DNA of 64,000 bases from CALWOS01 sp963595735 (GCA_963595735.1 CAVBJJ010000009.1:1-64000), one strand, 5' to 3'; positions 16,544 through 25,847 are shown, numbered from the stretch's first letter. Program-made: numbers and translations. Notes: generated by a model not told the origin, from the letters alone.

Positions 16544-17131
16544 TTGGTATTTCGTGAGCGCGTGTACAGCGTGCTGCTGGTGTCCGCTGCGGAAAAATTC
16601 AATAGCAGTCTGTCCTCTCTGCTTCCGGAGACCGATTTCTGGCCGGTGCGTATCGTGAAAAACGCCGGGGCAGCCCGGCGGGAGCTGCTGGAGCGCAGCT
16701 ATGATCTGGTGCTGATCAACACGCCGCTGCCGGATGATTTTGGCACAAAGCTGGCCATTGACGCAGCGGAGGAAAACAGCAATGAAACGCTGCTGTTTGT
16801 CAAAAACGACCTGTATAACGAAATTTACGACAAGGTGATCGACTTCGGCGTTCTGGTGCTGCCAAAGCCCCTTTCCGGGCAGATGGTAAGCCAGTCTCTG
16901 CGACTGATGTGCGCCTCTCGGGAGCGCCTGCGGCGGATGGAGAAAAAGGCGGCCTCCATTGAGGAAAAAATGGAGGAGATTCGCCTAGTGAACCGGGCAA
17001 AATGGCTGCTGATCGACAAGCGCGGCATGACCGAGGAGGAAGCTCACCGCTACATCGTAAAGCAGGCCATGGATCGCTGCATCACCCGCCGGGAACTGGC
17101 AGAAAAGCTCATCCAGGCCGAGCAGATATAG
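16544..17131 (+). CDS. ANTAR domain transcription antiterminator with pseudo-receiver
   Basis: The 195-residue regulator has an N-terminal receiver-like domain (residues 5-115) and a C-terminal ANTAR RNA-binding domain (about 140-195: MEEIRLVNRAKWLLIDKRGMTEEEAHRYIVKQAMD). ANTAR proteins bind tandem hexaloop hairpins and prevent terminator formation. The usual phospho-acceptor position reads LVLINTPLPDD, with Asn rather than Asp, so phosphorylation is doubtful and a ligand or partner may provide the signal. A TTG start is used at 16544, preceded by GGGGGAGGAG. It closes the glutamate synthase/glnA operon, and the leader of that operon carries a matching target, suggesting positive autoregulation. 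Confidence 0.92.
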   Translation: MVFRERVYSVLLVSAAEKFNSSLSSLLPETDFWPVRIVKNAGAARRELLERSYDLVLINTPLPDDFGTKLAIDAAEENSNETLLFVKNDLYNEIYDKVIDFGVLVLPKPLSGQMVSQSLRLMCASRERLRRMEKKAASIEEKMEEIRLVNRAKWLLIDKRGMTEEEAHRYIVKQAMDRCITRRELAEKLIQAEQI

Positions 17132-17211
17132 CAGTCGGGAGAATAGAATACATAAAAAACAGGGGACGAAAACGCCCCCTGCTGGTACAACAGGAATATT
17201 CAAATTTTTGA

Positions 17212-17250
17212 AACAGGCATGACCGAAATCATGCCTGTTCCGCTTTTTTT
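17212..17250 (+). terminator. Terminator of the glutamate synthase operon
   Basis: A perfect 11-bp stem (AACAGGCATGA with TCATGCCTGTT) and a CCGAAA loop are followed by CCGC and seven Ts on the plus strand, 80 bases after the ANTAR gene. A second weaker hairpin (CAGGGG/CCCCTG) lies upstream at about 17159-17181. The convergent mcrC gene ends at 17252. Confidence 0.92.
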
Positions 17251-17251
17251 C

Positions 17252-18565
17252 TTACAAAAACACGCTTATAAACTTCTGTTCCTGCGCTTTCATTTTGCAG
17301 GCAAACGCCGCATAATCCTGCGCATCTGCCGGGATCTTCAAGCCGTGTTTGGTAATGCTGATATCGTCACGCGGCATAACATTTGCCTCATAGGTCGAAC
17401 CGCGATTCATCCATAATTTCAGATCATCAGCGTTTTCAGCTTCGGGATAGAGATAGTAGCCGGATTTGGCATCAAAACGGAACATATAGGCAAGCAGCTG
17501 CAAGTAATCCCGGTTGCTGATGTTGTCGATCGGCTTGTACTTGGCGTCAGCGATGATTCGCGTTTCGCGATTCCGGCTGATAAAATCGGGATAGATCAGC
17601 CCGATATTTCCGTGGAACAGTCTCTGTGCACCTTTGCCGCCTTTGTTCATCGGATGATAGAAGATATCCGCAATGAGCGAGTGGATATATTCCTCCCACA
17701 GCCATGCGCCGTCAAACAGGATGCCGTAGATTTGCTTCGATCCTGAACCGATTTGATGCTTTTGATGCTGAAGAATCAGGAGACACAATCTCTGCAAAGC
17801 AAGATACTCCCGAAAATAAGCGTGGCGGACAGGGCTTTTCTTGTTCTGCTCGATGATTTTCTGCCGGGCATAGGGTGCATACCCCGGCGTCGCATCGGTT
17901 ATGCGCTTTACCTCGTCTTTCACCTTGGTGAGGAGCTTGCTTCCATAAGGCTTTCTCTTAATAAACTCTATAGTGTTCCGCACCAGCTCCATCAGGCTGT
18001 TATCAAAAGAAAACACACGCTGGCTGTATGCTATATTTCCGATAAACGGCGTGTTTTCATTTATGTGCCTTGCAACATCAATTGTACCTTTTATATTTCC
18101 ATCATTGTATCTGTGGTGGATATACTCCTTGAACAAGCCCTTTCGCATAGCAGTTTTTAGGTAATAGGGAAACAAGAACAGCAAGAAGTTGAACAAGCGG
18201 TTGTCTTGATTGGCGTCGGACTCCAAATCCACAATGTTTGGAAAGTCCAGAACCTTGTCCAGAAGATACTGGAAAAAGTAATCCTCGCCCTCTCCGCAGA
18301 AGCGGGACTCGATCATAAGCCGCTCATCGCCGCAGCCCAGAAATCCCATCACATTGCCGGAGCGATAGCTGTCATTGACGCTTTGGAGGATCATCTGCTC
18401 CTGCGTAATATCCTCCGCGTCTTTTACGATCGCAGGAAATACAAACACGCCCTCCTGCTCAAGCTGCTCCAATGTTTTATCTGCAATTTTGCACGTCAGC
18501 TTTCCGATTGGGGAAAAGGCGACCTTTTTTTGCCGGGTGTTATCCTTGATCTTGAGCAGTTCCAT
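17252..18565 (-). CDS. mcrC: McrC-like 5-methylcytosine restriction nuclease subunit
   Basis: The partner of McrB in type IV, modification-dependent restriction; the McrC family carries the PD-(D/E)XK endonuclease and stimulates McrB GTP hydrolysis. The 437-residue product has an N-terminal beta domain, a central helical region, and the nuclease motif GLIYPDFISRN followed by RIIADAKYKP (the D...DxK set) near residues 340-365. The frame is open to 18610, but the ATG at 18565 has GAGGGG at good distance. It overlaps the end of mcrB by 26 bases, consistent with translational coupling. Local base use looks somewhat AT-richer than the flanks, compatible with horizontal transfer. Confidence 0.9.
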   Translation of the reverse strand: MELLKIKDNTRQKKVAFSPIGKLTCKIADKTLEQLEQEGVFVFPAIVKDAEDITQEQMILQSVNDSYRSGNVMGFLGCGDERLMIESRFCGEGEDYFFQYLLDKVLDFPNIVDLESDANQDNRLFNFLLFLFPYYLKTAMRKGLFKEYIHHRYNDGNIKGTIDVARHINENTPFIGNIAYSQRVFSFDNSLMELVRNTIEFIKRKPYGSKLLTKVKDEVKRITDATPGYAPYARQKIIEQNKKSPVRHAYFREYLALQRLCLLILQHQKHQIGSGSKQIYGILFDGAWLWEEYIHSLIADIFYHPMNKGGKGAQRLFHGNIGLIYPDFISRNRETRIIADAKYKPIDNISNRDYLQLLAYMFRFDAKSGYYLYPEAENADDLKLWMNRGSTYEANVMPRDDISITKHGLKIPADAQDYAAFACKMKAQEQKFISVFL

Positions 18566-20402
18566 TTGCATCCCCTCGGTCGGGCTTCTGGTAGCCGTAT
18601 GCCTTTGCAAAGCGATTCATAAGTTCTTCCTCACCATACATTCCCTGAATGTATTCCTGTAGAAGCGGCTGTAGATAATCCGTCCAAAGTTGGTCGAAAT
18701 CAAGCGTTTTCAGTTTCAGGAAGTAAGCTGCGCCAATCTGATAATTTTCGTTCAAATCCTCAACCGCAATGATCGCCTTGTTGAGTGCAGCCATTCTTCG
18801 GATCGCCTCAGCCTCCAGTTCCTCATTTTCCAAGGATGCAAGCATTTCAAGACGCGCATCTGCTTTCAGTTCCACAAAACGGAAACGACGGCGCATGGCA
18901 AAATCAAAGCTGTCCACAGAGCGGTCGATATCGTTCATGGTGCCGATGATATAGACATTCTCGGGAATGTAGAACTTTTCGTTGGGATCAGGGTGCAGGT
19001 TGGAATACTGTGTGGAGATCGCTCCGGCTTTGCCGCGATAACCGGGGTCTATTGCAAAGAACAGTTCGCCGAAAATCTTTGAAATTTCGCCGCGATTGAT
19101 CTCATCAATGATAAAAATGTATTTTTTCAGTTCCTCCAGCTTTGCCTTGGAAGCCGTGATTTTTTTAGCTTTGATGGCTTTATAGATGGCAAAGTCATAG
19201 GAATATCCCTGCGTGGCAAAAGTCTTTCCGAAAAAGCTTGTAATATCCTTTATTTTCTCAAATGTCTGTCCGGACTCCAGCATCTTTCTTATTTCGTCCA
19301 GATTCAGAGTAAGTTTGTTGACGGTTGCGTTTCCGGGAATGGAGATGTCAATATGCCTGCCATCTACGCCGGTGATGGTAAATTCATTGCCGTTGATTGT
19401 CTTAAATGTGTCAACGCCAAACACAAGGTCGGAGAAAAACTCTGTCATGGCTTCCTGAACCGAGGCTTCCTTTTCCACCGTTTCTTTGGGCTTTTGCGAG
19501 TTCTCATAGTTCGTTCTGGCGCGAGAAACAAACTTCTTGAAAATGCCATCCTGCAGGTCAAAGCCCATTGTCCCATTGCTGTTGAGCTTCGGCCGCAGAC
19601 CTTCCACAAAATCGGTGTAGTCATAGCTTGGATGAAACTGGACAAACTCTACCTGTTGTTTCTGCTCGTCAGTCAGGAGGGTGTAATCGTCAAAGTACCC
19701 ATTGCTGATGATGTCCGCAGCGATTTCTTTGGCAAGATAGGATTTCCCAGTGCCGGGCGCACCTCTGAAAATCAGGTTCTTTGATTCGATCAGCATGGAA
19801 GAAAATGGGTTTCGATATCCCGTGGACTGCTGAACAAGCTCATCCTGCACAGCAGCTTCCGCTTCTGCCGCAGAGGTCTCTTTTTCCTCTTTTTCGCGGT
19901 ATGTCAGAATAAACTGATCTCCCGGCTCGCCGAAACGCTTCAGGCACTCCTGAACGAAGAAAATGGTGGAGAAAATATTCCAGCAATAGATCACGAATTG
20001 GCGGCCGTTGTCGTAGCCATATGTCAGATATTCTATCGTATTGCGGTGCTGCTTGAATTCGGCAACACTTGTAAAGATCCCTCGGATCATATCGCGCCCC
20101 GGTTTGTATTTGCAGATGGGGAAATTTTCCCTGTCCTCAACAGACAAAGCGGCAAGCTGTTTTTCAAATACCTGGCAGGCAATGCGCGGCATGGTTTGAT
20201 TGGAAGTTCTTCTTTCGCCTTTGCTGTAGGCTCGCTTGATGATATCTCCGTTTGCTCTCTTAAAATAGGCATCCAGAGGCGTATAGTTGTCTCCGAGATC
20301 CAGATTATCCATTGTAAAGCGGTTATCCGTTGACGCTACGCTCTCGGCAGTAATAGACAACTGGAATTTTTCCTGCTGCTTTTCCGGCTTTGGTATAGCC
20401 AT
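18540..20402 (-). CDS. mcrB: McrB-like AAA+ GTPase of a type IV restriction system
   Basis: The 620-residue protein drives DNA translocation and recognition in McrBC. A C-terminal AAA+ domain shows Walker A GAPGTGKSYLAKEIA (near residue 215), Walker B YIFIIDEINRGEISKIFGEL, and GTMNDIDRSVDSFDFAMRRR. The NDID segment sits where E. coli McrB has its GTP-selecting NTAD motif. The N-terminal roughly 200 residues, which should select the modified base, do not resemble E. coli McrB by eye. Within it FICKY-like and TYGYDNGRQFVIYCWNIFS segments suggest a compact binding fold. The ATG follows AAGGGGGTG, and a promoter lies at 20432-20460. Confidence 0.92.
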   Translation of the reverse strand: MAIPKPEKQQEKFQLSITAESVASTDNRFTMDNLDLGDNYTPLDAYFKRANGDIIKRAYSKGERRTSNQTMPRIACQVFEKQLAALSVEDRENFPICKYKPGRDMIRGIFTSVAEFKQHRNTIEYLTYGYDNGRQFVIYCWNIFSTIFFVQECLKRFGEPGDQFILTYREKEEKETSAAEAEAAVQDELVQQSTGYRNPFSSMLIESKNLIFRGAPGTGKSYLAKEIAADIISNGYFDDYTLLTDEQKQQVEFVQFHPSYDYTDFVEGLRPKLNSNGTMGFDLQDGIFKKFVSRARTNYENSQKPKETVEKEASVQEAMTEFFSDLVFGVDTFKTINGNEFTITGVDGRHIDISIPGNATVNKLTLNLDEIRKMLESGQTFEKIKDITSFFGKTFATQGYSYDFAIYKAIKAKKITASKAKLEELKKYIFIIDEINRGEISKIFGELFFAIDPGYRGKAGAISTQYSNLHPDPNEKFYIPENVYIIGTMNDIDRSVDSFDFAMRRRFRFVELKADARLEMLASLENEELEAEAIRRMAALNKAIIAVEDLNENYQIGAAYFLKLKTLDFDQLWTDYLQPLLQEYIQGMYGEEELMNRFAKAYGYQKPDRGDANGTAQDQG

Positions 20403-20431
20403 GTGGCACCCCCTTGATGATGTGTACAGAC

Positions 20432-20460
20432 ATTATAATGTATGGAGTGGGTGCTTGCAA
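20432..20460 (-). promoter_or_regulatory. Promoter for mcrBC
   Basis: Minus strand TTGCAA (20455-20460), a 17-base spacer and a perfect TATAAT (20432-20437), 30 bases upstream of the mcrB ATG. The leader is short, with no further structure seen. Confidence 0.75.
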
Positions 20461-20532
20461 GAGTTTGCGAAAATGTATGAAATCACAACAGAGTGATAGG
20501 GAGCGACAAAACAAGGGATTTTCGCTGCCTAA

Positions 20533-20578
20533 GTGCAAAAAACAGACGGCACGCAACCGAAGTTGCATGCCGTCTGTT
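20533..20578 (-). terminator. Terminator after the polysaccharide operon
   Basis: A 16-base inverted repeat (ACAGACGGCACGCAAC against GTTGCATGCCGTCTGT, one mismatch, loop CGAA) is followed on the minus strand by TTTTTTGC. It lies 21 bases past the O-antigen ligase-like gene. Confidence 0.93.
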
Positions 20579-20598
20579 CTGTTGTTCGATTTTGCGAT

Positions 20599-22152
20599 TT
20601 ACTTGGTTTGTTCCGCTGTGATCACGCGCTGAAAGGGCTTGTCCTCCCGGACGGAGAGGCCGGTGGCCAGTCCGCAGACCAGAAAGAACGCAAACAGCAC
20701 GCGGGGGTAGTACCAGACATACTCCACGCAGAAGCTGAACGCAATGCCGCAGATGGCCGCCAGCGCCGCGCAAAGGCACAGCCGCCGGGCGGGCACATGG
20801 GAACGCACGGCTTTTACCGCCGCGTTTTTGATGGTGCGCAGGAAGAACCACATGAAGCTCAAAAATCCGAACAGACCGGTTTCCACGATCAGCTCCATGT
20901 ACACCATGTGGCAGTGGGGCGCACCGGTTTTAGCGCCCACACGGGCATACTCGGGATAAACCTCCGCAAAGCTGCCGGGGCCAAGGCCGATGCCCGTCAG
21001 TCCGTGATCCTTCAGCATCAGCAGCACGCCGGTCCACAGGTGGATGCGGTGGCTGTTGGAGCTGTCGCTGTGGTTGAACAGCGTCAGGAATCGGGTGCTG
21101 ACGCTGCTGGGCAGGAAGGGAATGGCGATCACCGCCAGCAGGAACAGCAGGGGCAGCAGCTTTTTGTTGGCAAAATACAGGAACACCAGCGCTGCCAGCG
21201 CCAGGGCGATCCAGCCGCTGCGGGAATAGGTCATGACCAGCGCAACGAGAGGCACCACCATCAGAATGCACAGGGGCAGACGCAGGGGGAAATTCCCGAT
21301 TTTTTTGCGCACATTCATCGCCCAGGCCGCAGCCAGGGGAGACATGAGCACCAGATATTCGGCGTAGTTATTGGGGTTGTCCAGCGTGGAATACACACGG
21401 CCGGGAACGCCGTCATTGATGCTCAGATCGGTCAGAGAGCTGCTGACCTCCACTCCCATAAAGCGCTGGAGTACGGCATAGCAGGCGGTGAAGAACACCG
21501 CCACATACAGCCAGCCCAGAATGACCATCAGGCTGCGCCGGTCGCGCACAGAGGCGGCGATCAGATACGCCAGCAGGAAAGCGGAGATGTAGAAGGTGAG
21601 CACACGGAGGCTGTCCGACAGATCGTAGCTGAAATGCAGGCTCAGCACACAGGCGCAGAAAAACAGCAGCATGGGAATGCCGAAAACCGCGGGGTCAAGG
21701 GGCTTGCGGTTTTCCCAGGCGCAAACGCCCAGATAAAACAGCAGAAAGAAGATGCCCGCGATCAGGGCATAGCCATTGGACCAGATCTCATGGGGGCAGA
21801 GAAACATCAGCGCCAGAAACGCGCCAAAGAGGAAGTTGTACTTCAAAATGACCGAGCTGCGCCCCACGCGGCGCCAAAGGCGCTGGTTGACGCTGCCGGT
21901 GTTATGACAATCCAGCCAATGCAGGATGTGGGAAAAGAACCAGACGATACCGGCAAGGATCGCCCGGATCACGCGGGAAAACAGACAGGCTTCATATGCG
22001 CGCTGCAGGCGGCTTTCCCCTACGAGAAAATTGCGGATCGCGCTATGTTGCCAGACACGGTCGACCGTCCGGAACACAAACCGCAGCGCAGAAAAAACAA
22101 GGCTGTTGAGCCAGAAACGGTATAGCTTACCGAGAACGCTGTCAGCCAGCAT
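20599..22152 (-). CDS. O-antigen ligase/polymerase family membrane protein
   Basis: The 517-residue polytopic membrane protein has about twelve hydrophobic segments. It contains the Wzy_C-type region: a large extracytoplasmic loop with STLDNPNNYAEYLVLMSPLA, then HRIHLWTGVLLMLKDHGLTGIGLGPGSFAEVYPEY and PHCHMVYMELIVETGLFGFL, typical of O-antigen ligase/teichuronic polymerase proteins. In a Gram-positive cell it probably polymerises or transfers a surface polysaccharide. The first roughly 120 residues are an extra N-terminal part. It is the third gene of a minus-strand operon with a glycosyltransferase and a DUF4330 protein. The ATG at 22152 follows GAGGTGC. Confidence 0.88.
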   Translation of the reverse strand: MLADSVLGKLYRFWLNSLVFSALRFVFRTVDRVWQHSAIRNFLVGESRLQRAYEACLFSRVIRAILAGIVWFFSHILHWLDCHNTGSVNQRLWRRVGRSSVILKYNFLFGAFLALMFLCPHEIWSNGYALIAGIFFLLFYLGVCAWENRKPLDPAVFGIPMLLFFCACVLSLHFSYDLSDSLRVLTFYISAFLLAYLIAASVRDRRSLMVILGWLYVAVFFTACYAVLQRFMGVEVSSSLTDLSINDGVPGRVYSTLDNPNNYAEYLVLMSPLAAAWAMNVRKKIGNFPLRLPLCILMVVPLVALVMTYSRSGWIALALAALVFLYFANKKLLPLLFLLAVIAIPFLPSSVSTRFLTLFNHSDSSNSHRIHLWTGVLLMLKDHGLTGIGLGPGSFAEVYPEYARVGAKTGAPHCHMVYMELIVETGLFGFLSFMWFFLRTIKNAAVKAVRSHVPARRLCLCAALAAICGIAFSFCVEYVWYYPRVLFAFFLVCGLATGLSVREDKPFQRVITAEQTK

Positions 22153-22194
22153 AGATCAGCACCTCACTTTCCACGGAAGCTGTGAAAGGCTGTC

Positions 22195-22674
22195 TCATGC
22201 GGCCTCGATATCGTAAACCTGCACCCAGAGCTTGCAGTTGCCGGCATAGACTACCATGCTGTGACCCACGCCATAGCGGGTGCCGCCGATGGTCAGACCG
22301 TTTTCATCCAGGGTGCCGTTGACTTCCGTGGTGACGATCACAGAGGAGCAGGTGGGGTTTTTCAGCTCCACGGTGTTGCCCTCGTCCGTGACGGTGTAGG
22401 AGTAGGGCTCGTCCACTTCAATGTCGGTGATGCTGCCCAGAGCGTTGTTCTCCGTGAAGTCCCGGACTTCCATGCCGTCGTTGAGCTTATCCACCACAAA
22501 GTTGGGGACTTCCGAGCTGATGAGCTTGACCGTGACGGGGGTGTCGTTGACCACGCCGACCTTGTCCTGCCCAATGAAGCGATAGCCCACAAAGGCCACC
22601 ACCGCGACCAGAACAATGATGATCAGCAGATCGATCAGATTGACTTTTCCGCCGATCTTTCCGTTTTTGTCCAT
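22195..22674 (-). CDS. DUF4330-type membrane-anchored protein
   Basis: A 159-residue protein with a single N-terminal transmembrane helix (IDLLIIIVLVAVVAFVGYRFI, residues about 14-34) and an extracytoplasmic beta-rich domain. The layout and the opening MDKNGKIGGKVNLIDLLII resemble the DUF4330 family, found beside polysaccharide genes in Clostridia; the family has no known function. It lies between the glycosyltransferase and the polymerase genes, 40 bases from each, so an accessory role in polysaccharide export or assembly is plausible but unproven. Confidence 0.8.
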   Translation of the reverse strand: MDKNGKIGGKVNLIDLLIIIVLVAVVAFVGYRFIGQDKVGVVNDTPVTVKLISSEVPNFVVDKLNDGMEVRDFTENNALGSITDIEVDEPYSYTVTDEGNTVELKNPTCSSVIVTTEVNGTLDENGLTIGGTRYGVGHSMVVYAGNCKLWVQVYDIEAA

Positions 22675-22714
22675 AGTTTTTAACCTCGCTTTGTACTGTA
22701 TTTTATATTCCTAT

Positions 22715-23797
22715 TTATTTATAGGTATCGTAAACATCCATTGCCAGCTTGTGCAGATCAAAGCGGGCGGCCACCTTGCGGGTGGATTCCGCCGCCAGCT
22801 GCTGCCGCAGCGGCTCGTTTTCCATCAGCTCCAGAATGGCACCGGCAAAGCCCACGGTATCTCCGTATTGCAGAACCCGACCGCACACAATCTCTGTTTC
22901 GGCCAAATCCCGGTTGCCGCCGATATCGGTGACCACCAGGGGCAGACCGGCGTTCATGGCTTCCAGAATCGCAAAGCTCAGCGCCTCGTTGCAGGCGGAG
23001 GAGCAGAGATACAGCTGGGAGGAGGCCAGAATATCCGGCACATCGGTGCGATAGCCCAGCAGGCGGATCTCCTGCTCCAGCCCGGCCTGGGCGATTTGGG
23101 CGCGAATTTCGTCCAGTAAGCGGCCGTCACCGGCAATGGCGCAGCAGAACGACCGGTCGGTCATGCCGCGCAGGGCGGCCAGTGCCTGTACCAGAAAGTC
23201 CAGACCCTTTTCCGGGTCGAACCGCGCCAGAATGGTCATTAGGAACACGGAATCGTCCAGTCCCAGCTCCCGGCGCAGCTTGTCGATGTGCTTGGGATGG
23301 GGGTCAGGCTCGATGCCGTTATAGATAACCTGGATCTTTTCCGGACAGCAGCCGTTGGCGATCAGCACATCCCGCCCCTCGTTGCACACGGCAATCACGC
23401 GGTGATTGCGGGGGGTGTAATGCCGGTAGAGCATCCGCCACAGCCGGCCGCAGCGCTCGGTAAAGTGGTTGGTGAACACCACACGCAGGGAGGGCAGATG
23501 CTTTTTCGCCATCAGCGCGATGATATTTTCCCGGGAACATTGGGCGTGGATCACCTCGATGCCGTGGGTCTTGCAGTATTCCGCCAGCCGCTTGGCCGAT
23601 TTGCGCGCGTGCTTCCACTCCAGGGGCAGCTGCAGGCTGGGAATGCCCTGCGCTGCCATTTTTTCGGACAGCTCACCGGGGAGATTATAGGCAAAATAGC
23701 ACTCTACCTTGGCGGCAGGAGCCAGCCGCACCAGATTTTCCACATATTTTTCCATACCGGCCTTGCCGGCATAGTTGATCAAATAGAGAACTTTCAA
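22715..23797 (-). CDS. Glycosyltransferase family 4 (GT-B fold)
   Basis: The 360-residue GT-B glycosyltransferase has an N-terminal acceptor domain (KVLYLINYAGKAGMEKYVENL). Its C-terminal nucleotide-sugar domain carries LTILARFDPEKGLDFLVQAL-type and LLGYRTDVPDILASSQLYLC segments and the ExxxxxxxE-like EALSFAILEAMNAGLPLVVTD motif. The open frame reaches 23863, but a clear GGAGGTG (23806-23812) sits 8 bases from a TTG at 23797, giving LKVLYLINYAG, so a TTG start is chosen. First gene of the polysaccharide operon. Sugar donor unknown. Confidence 0.9.
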   Translation of the reverse strand: MKVLYLINYAGKAGMEKYVENLVRLAPAAKVECYFAYNLPGELSEKMAAQGIPSLQLPLEWKHARKSAKRLAEYCKTHGIEVIHAQCSRENIIALMAKKHLPSLRVVFTNHFTERCGRLWRMLYRHYTPRNHRVIAVCNEGRDVLIANGCCPEKIQVIYNGIEPDPHPKHIDKLRRELGLDDSVFLMTILARFDPEKGLDFLVQALAALRGMTDRSFCCAIAGDGRLLDEIRAQIAQAGLEQEIRLLGYRTDVPDILASSQLYLCSSACNEALSFAILEAMNAGLPLVVTDIGGNRDLAETEIVCGRVLQYGDTVGFAGAILELMENEPLRQQLAAESTRKVAARFDLHKLAMDVYDTYK

Positions 23798-23909
23798 AGA
23801 AAAGTCACCTCCAGTAAGTCTTACTAATGTACTACATCCCGGAAAATGTGTCAAGTCTGACAAGTGCGGGCGATACGCTGCGGCTTACCGGATTTTACAT
23901 AGATTTAAC

Positions 23910-23938
23910 TTGTCACCTGTGGAAAAGGGCGATATACT
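23910..23938 (+). promoter_or_regulatory. Promoter for the Na/Pi cotransporter gene
   Basis: Plus strand TTGTCA (23910-23915), a 17-base spacer and TATACT (23933-23938), about 80 bases before the ATG at 24018. No PHO-box-like repeat was recognised. Confidence 0.7.
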
Positions 23939-24017
23939 GAAAATACATCCGGTGTGTAAACTTTTTGCAAAGCAATTGTAAAACATTTGTATGCGCCAGA
24001 GAATGGAGGAATAGAAA

Positions 24018-25775
24018 ATGGATATCATATCCATTATCCAGTTTGCCGGCGGCATCGCCCTGTTCCTATATGGCATGAAGGTCATGGGTACGGCGCTGGA
24101 AAAGCAGGCCGGCGGACGCTTCCGCAAGCTGATGGAAAGCATTACCACCAGCCCCATGAAGGGTGTGCTGCTGGGCTTTATCATCACGGCAGTGGTGCAA
24201 AGCTGCTCCGCAACGACCGTTATGGTGGTCGGCTTTGTCAATTCCGGCATCATGATGCTGGAAAACGCGGTCAATGTCATCATTGGTACCAATGTGGGCG
24301 CGGCGGTCACCTTCTGGATCCTCAGCCTGACCGGCTTGCAGGGAGACAGCATCCTGATCCAGCTGTGTAAGCCCGCAAACTTCTCCCCCATTCTGGCCGT
24401 GATCGGTATTATTATCCTCATGGTCAGCAAAAACGAGAAAAAGCGCGACATGGCAACGGCGCTGATCGGTTTCACCGTGCTGATCTTCGGCATGGATCTG
24501 ATGGCAAAAACTGTGGCGCCCCTGGCCAATGACGAGTCCTTTATCGGCCTGTTCACCATGTTCCAGAACCCGCTTCTGGGTGTGCTGGTCGGCACTGGTG
24601 TTACGGCGATCATCCAGTCCTCCGGCGCTTCCGTCGGTATTTTGCAGGCCATCGCCATGGGCGGCGGCATCAGCTACGCAGCGGCGATCCCCATCATCAT
24701 GGGTCAGAATATCGGCACCTGCGTTACGGCGCTGATCTCCTCCTTTGGCACCAATACCAATGCCCGCCGGGCGGCGCTGATCCACCTGTATTATAATGTG
24801 ATCGGCGTGGCGGTACTGCTGACAGCCTTTATGGTCGTCAACCACTTTGCCCAGTTCGCCTTTATGTCTACCACCATTACGCCCATCGGCATCGCCTTTG
24901 TACACACGGTGTTCAAGGTCGTCAATATGATCTGGTTCATGCCCTTCCGGAATATTCTGGTCAAGCTGGCCAGACTTACCGTCAAGGACGATCCCGGCCA
25001 GGAGCAGTTCGAGCTGCTGGACGACCGTTTCCTGAGCTCTCCCGGACTGGCCATCGAAAACTGCCGTATGCTCACCAACCACATGGCTGGCCTGTGCCAG
25101 GATTCCCTGCTTTCCGCCATGGGAATGATCAACCACTATGACGAAAAAACCGCACAGATCATTCAGGAAAGCGAGGATACGGTTGACCAGTTCGAGGATA
25201 AGCTGGGCAACTATATGGTCAAGCTGTCCGCGCAAAAGCTCTCCACGGATGAGAGCCATGAAATTTCCCGAATGCTGCGCTGTATCGGCGATCTGGAGCG
25301 CATCAGCGACCATGCGGAGAACATCATGGAGACCTGCCGGGAGATGGAGCAGAAGGACATTGTCTTCTCCGGCGGTGCCCAGGAGGAACTGGAAGTGATG
25401 GTCAAGGCCGTGCGGGAAGTGACCGAGTTGGCCACGACCTGCTTTATCTCCAACGATCCGGAAATGGCCAAGCGCGTGGAGCCGCTGGAGGAAGTGGTAG
25501 ATCTGCTCAAGAAGGAGCTGAAAGCCCGCCACATTGCCCGCCTGCAGCGCGGCGAATGCACTACCATGCTGGGCTTTGTGTTCTCGGATCTGATCAATGA
25601 CTTTGAGCGCGTGGCAGACCACTGCTCCAATATCGCCCTGGGTATCATTCAGGCGCAGCGGCTGGATCAGGGCAGCCACCAGTATATTATCGACCTGATG
25701 AATTCCGACGATCCTGAATTCCGCAAATACTATAAAGAATACAGCAGCAAGTATAGTGTGGAATGTATTGAATAA
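24018..25775 (+). CDS. Na/Pi cotransporter family protein with PhoU-like domain
   Basis: The 585-residue protein begins with two Na+/Pi-cotransporter repeats, each with the QSSSA/T-like signature: AVVQSCSATTVMVVGFVN near residue 56 and TAIIQSSGASVGILQAIAMG near residue 196. Membrane segments end near residue 310. The C-terminal 230 residues form a cytoplasmic helical PhoU-like domain (MLRCIGDLERISDHAENIME and DLINDFERVADHCSNIAL, two metal-binding ExxxD repeats). It belongs to the NptA/YjbB family, which moves phosphate or another anion with sodium. The ATG follows GGAGGAATAGAAA. Monocistronic between a promoter and a strong bidirectional terminator. Confidence 0.95.
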   Translation: MDIISIIQFAGGIALFLYGMKVMGTALEKQAGGRFRKLMESITTSPMKGVLLGFIITAVVQSCSATTVMVVGFVNSGIMMLENAVNVIIGTNVGAAVTFWILSLTGLQGDSILIQLCKPANFSPILAVIGIIILMVSKNEKKRDMATALIGFTVLIFGMDLMAKTVAPLANDESFIGLFTMFQNPLLGVLVGTGVTAIIQSSGASVGILQAIAMGGGISYAAAIPIIMGQNIGTCVTALISSFGTNTNARRAALIHLYYNVIGVAVLLTAFMVVNHFAQFAFMSTTITPIGIAFVHTVFKVVNMIWFMPFRNILVKLARLTVKDDPGQEQFELLDDRFLSSPGLAIENCRMLTNHMAGLCQDSLLSAMGMINHYDEKTAQIIQESEDTVDQFEDKLGNYMVKLSAQKLSTDESHEISRMLRCIGDLERISDHAENIMETCREMEQKDIVFSGGAQEELEVMVKAVREVTELATTCFISNDPEMAKRVEPLEEVVDLLKKELKARHIARLQRGECTTMLGFVFSDLINDFERVADHCSNIALGIIQAQRLDQGSHQYIIDLMNSDDPEFRKYYKEYSSKYSVECIE

Positions 25776-25809
25776 AATAGTTGTGCCCAAGCCAACAGCC
25801 CTTTTACCG

Positions 25810-25847
25810 AACAATTCCCCCGGAGCGATCGCTCCGGGGGAATTGTT
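25810..25847. terminator. Bidirectional terminator
   Basis: A perfect 17-bp inverted repeat (AACAATTCCCCCGGAGC and its complement) with a GATC loop lies between the convergent Na/Pi gene and the GH13 gene. The outer A/T arms provide T-rich ends for both directions. Confidence 0.93.
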
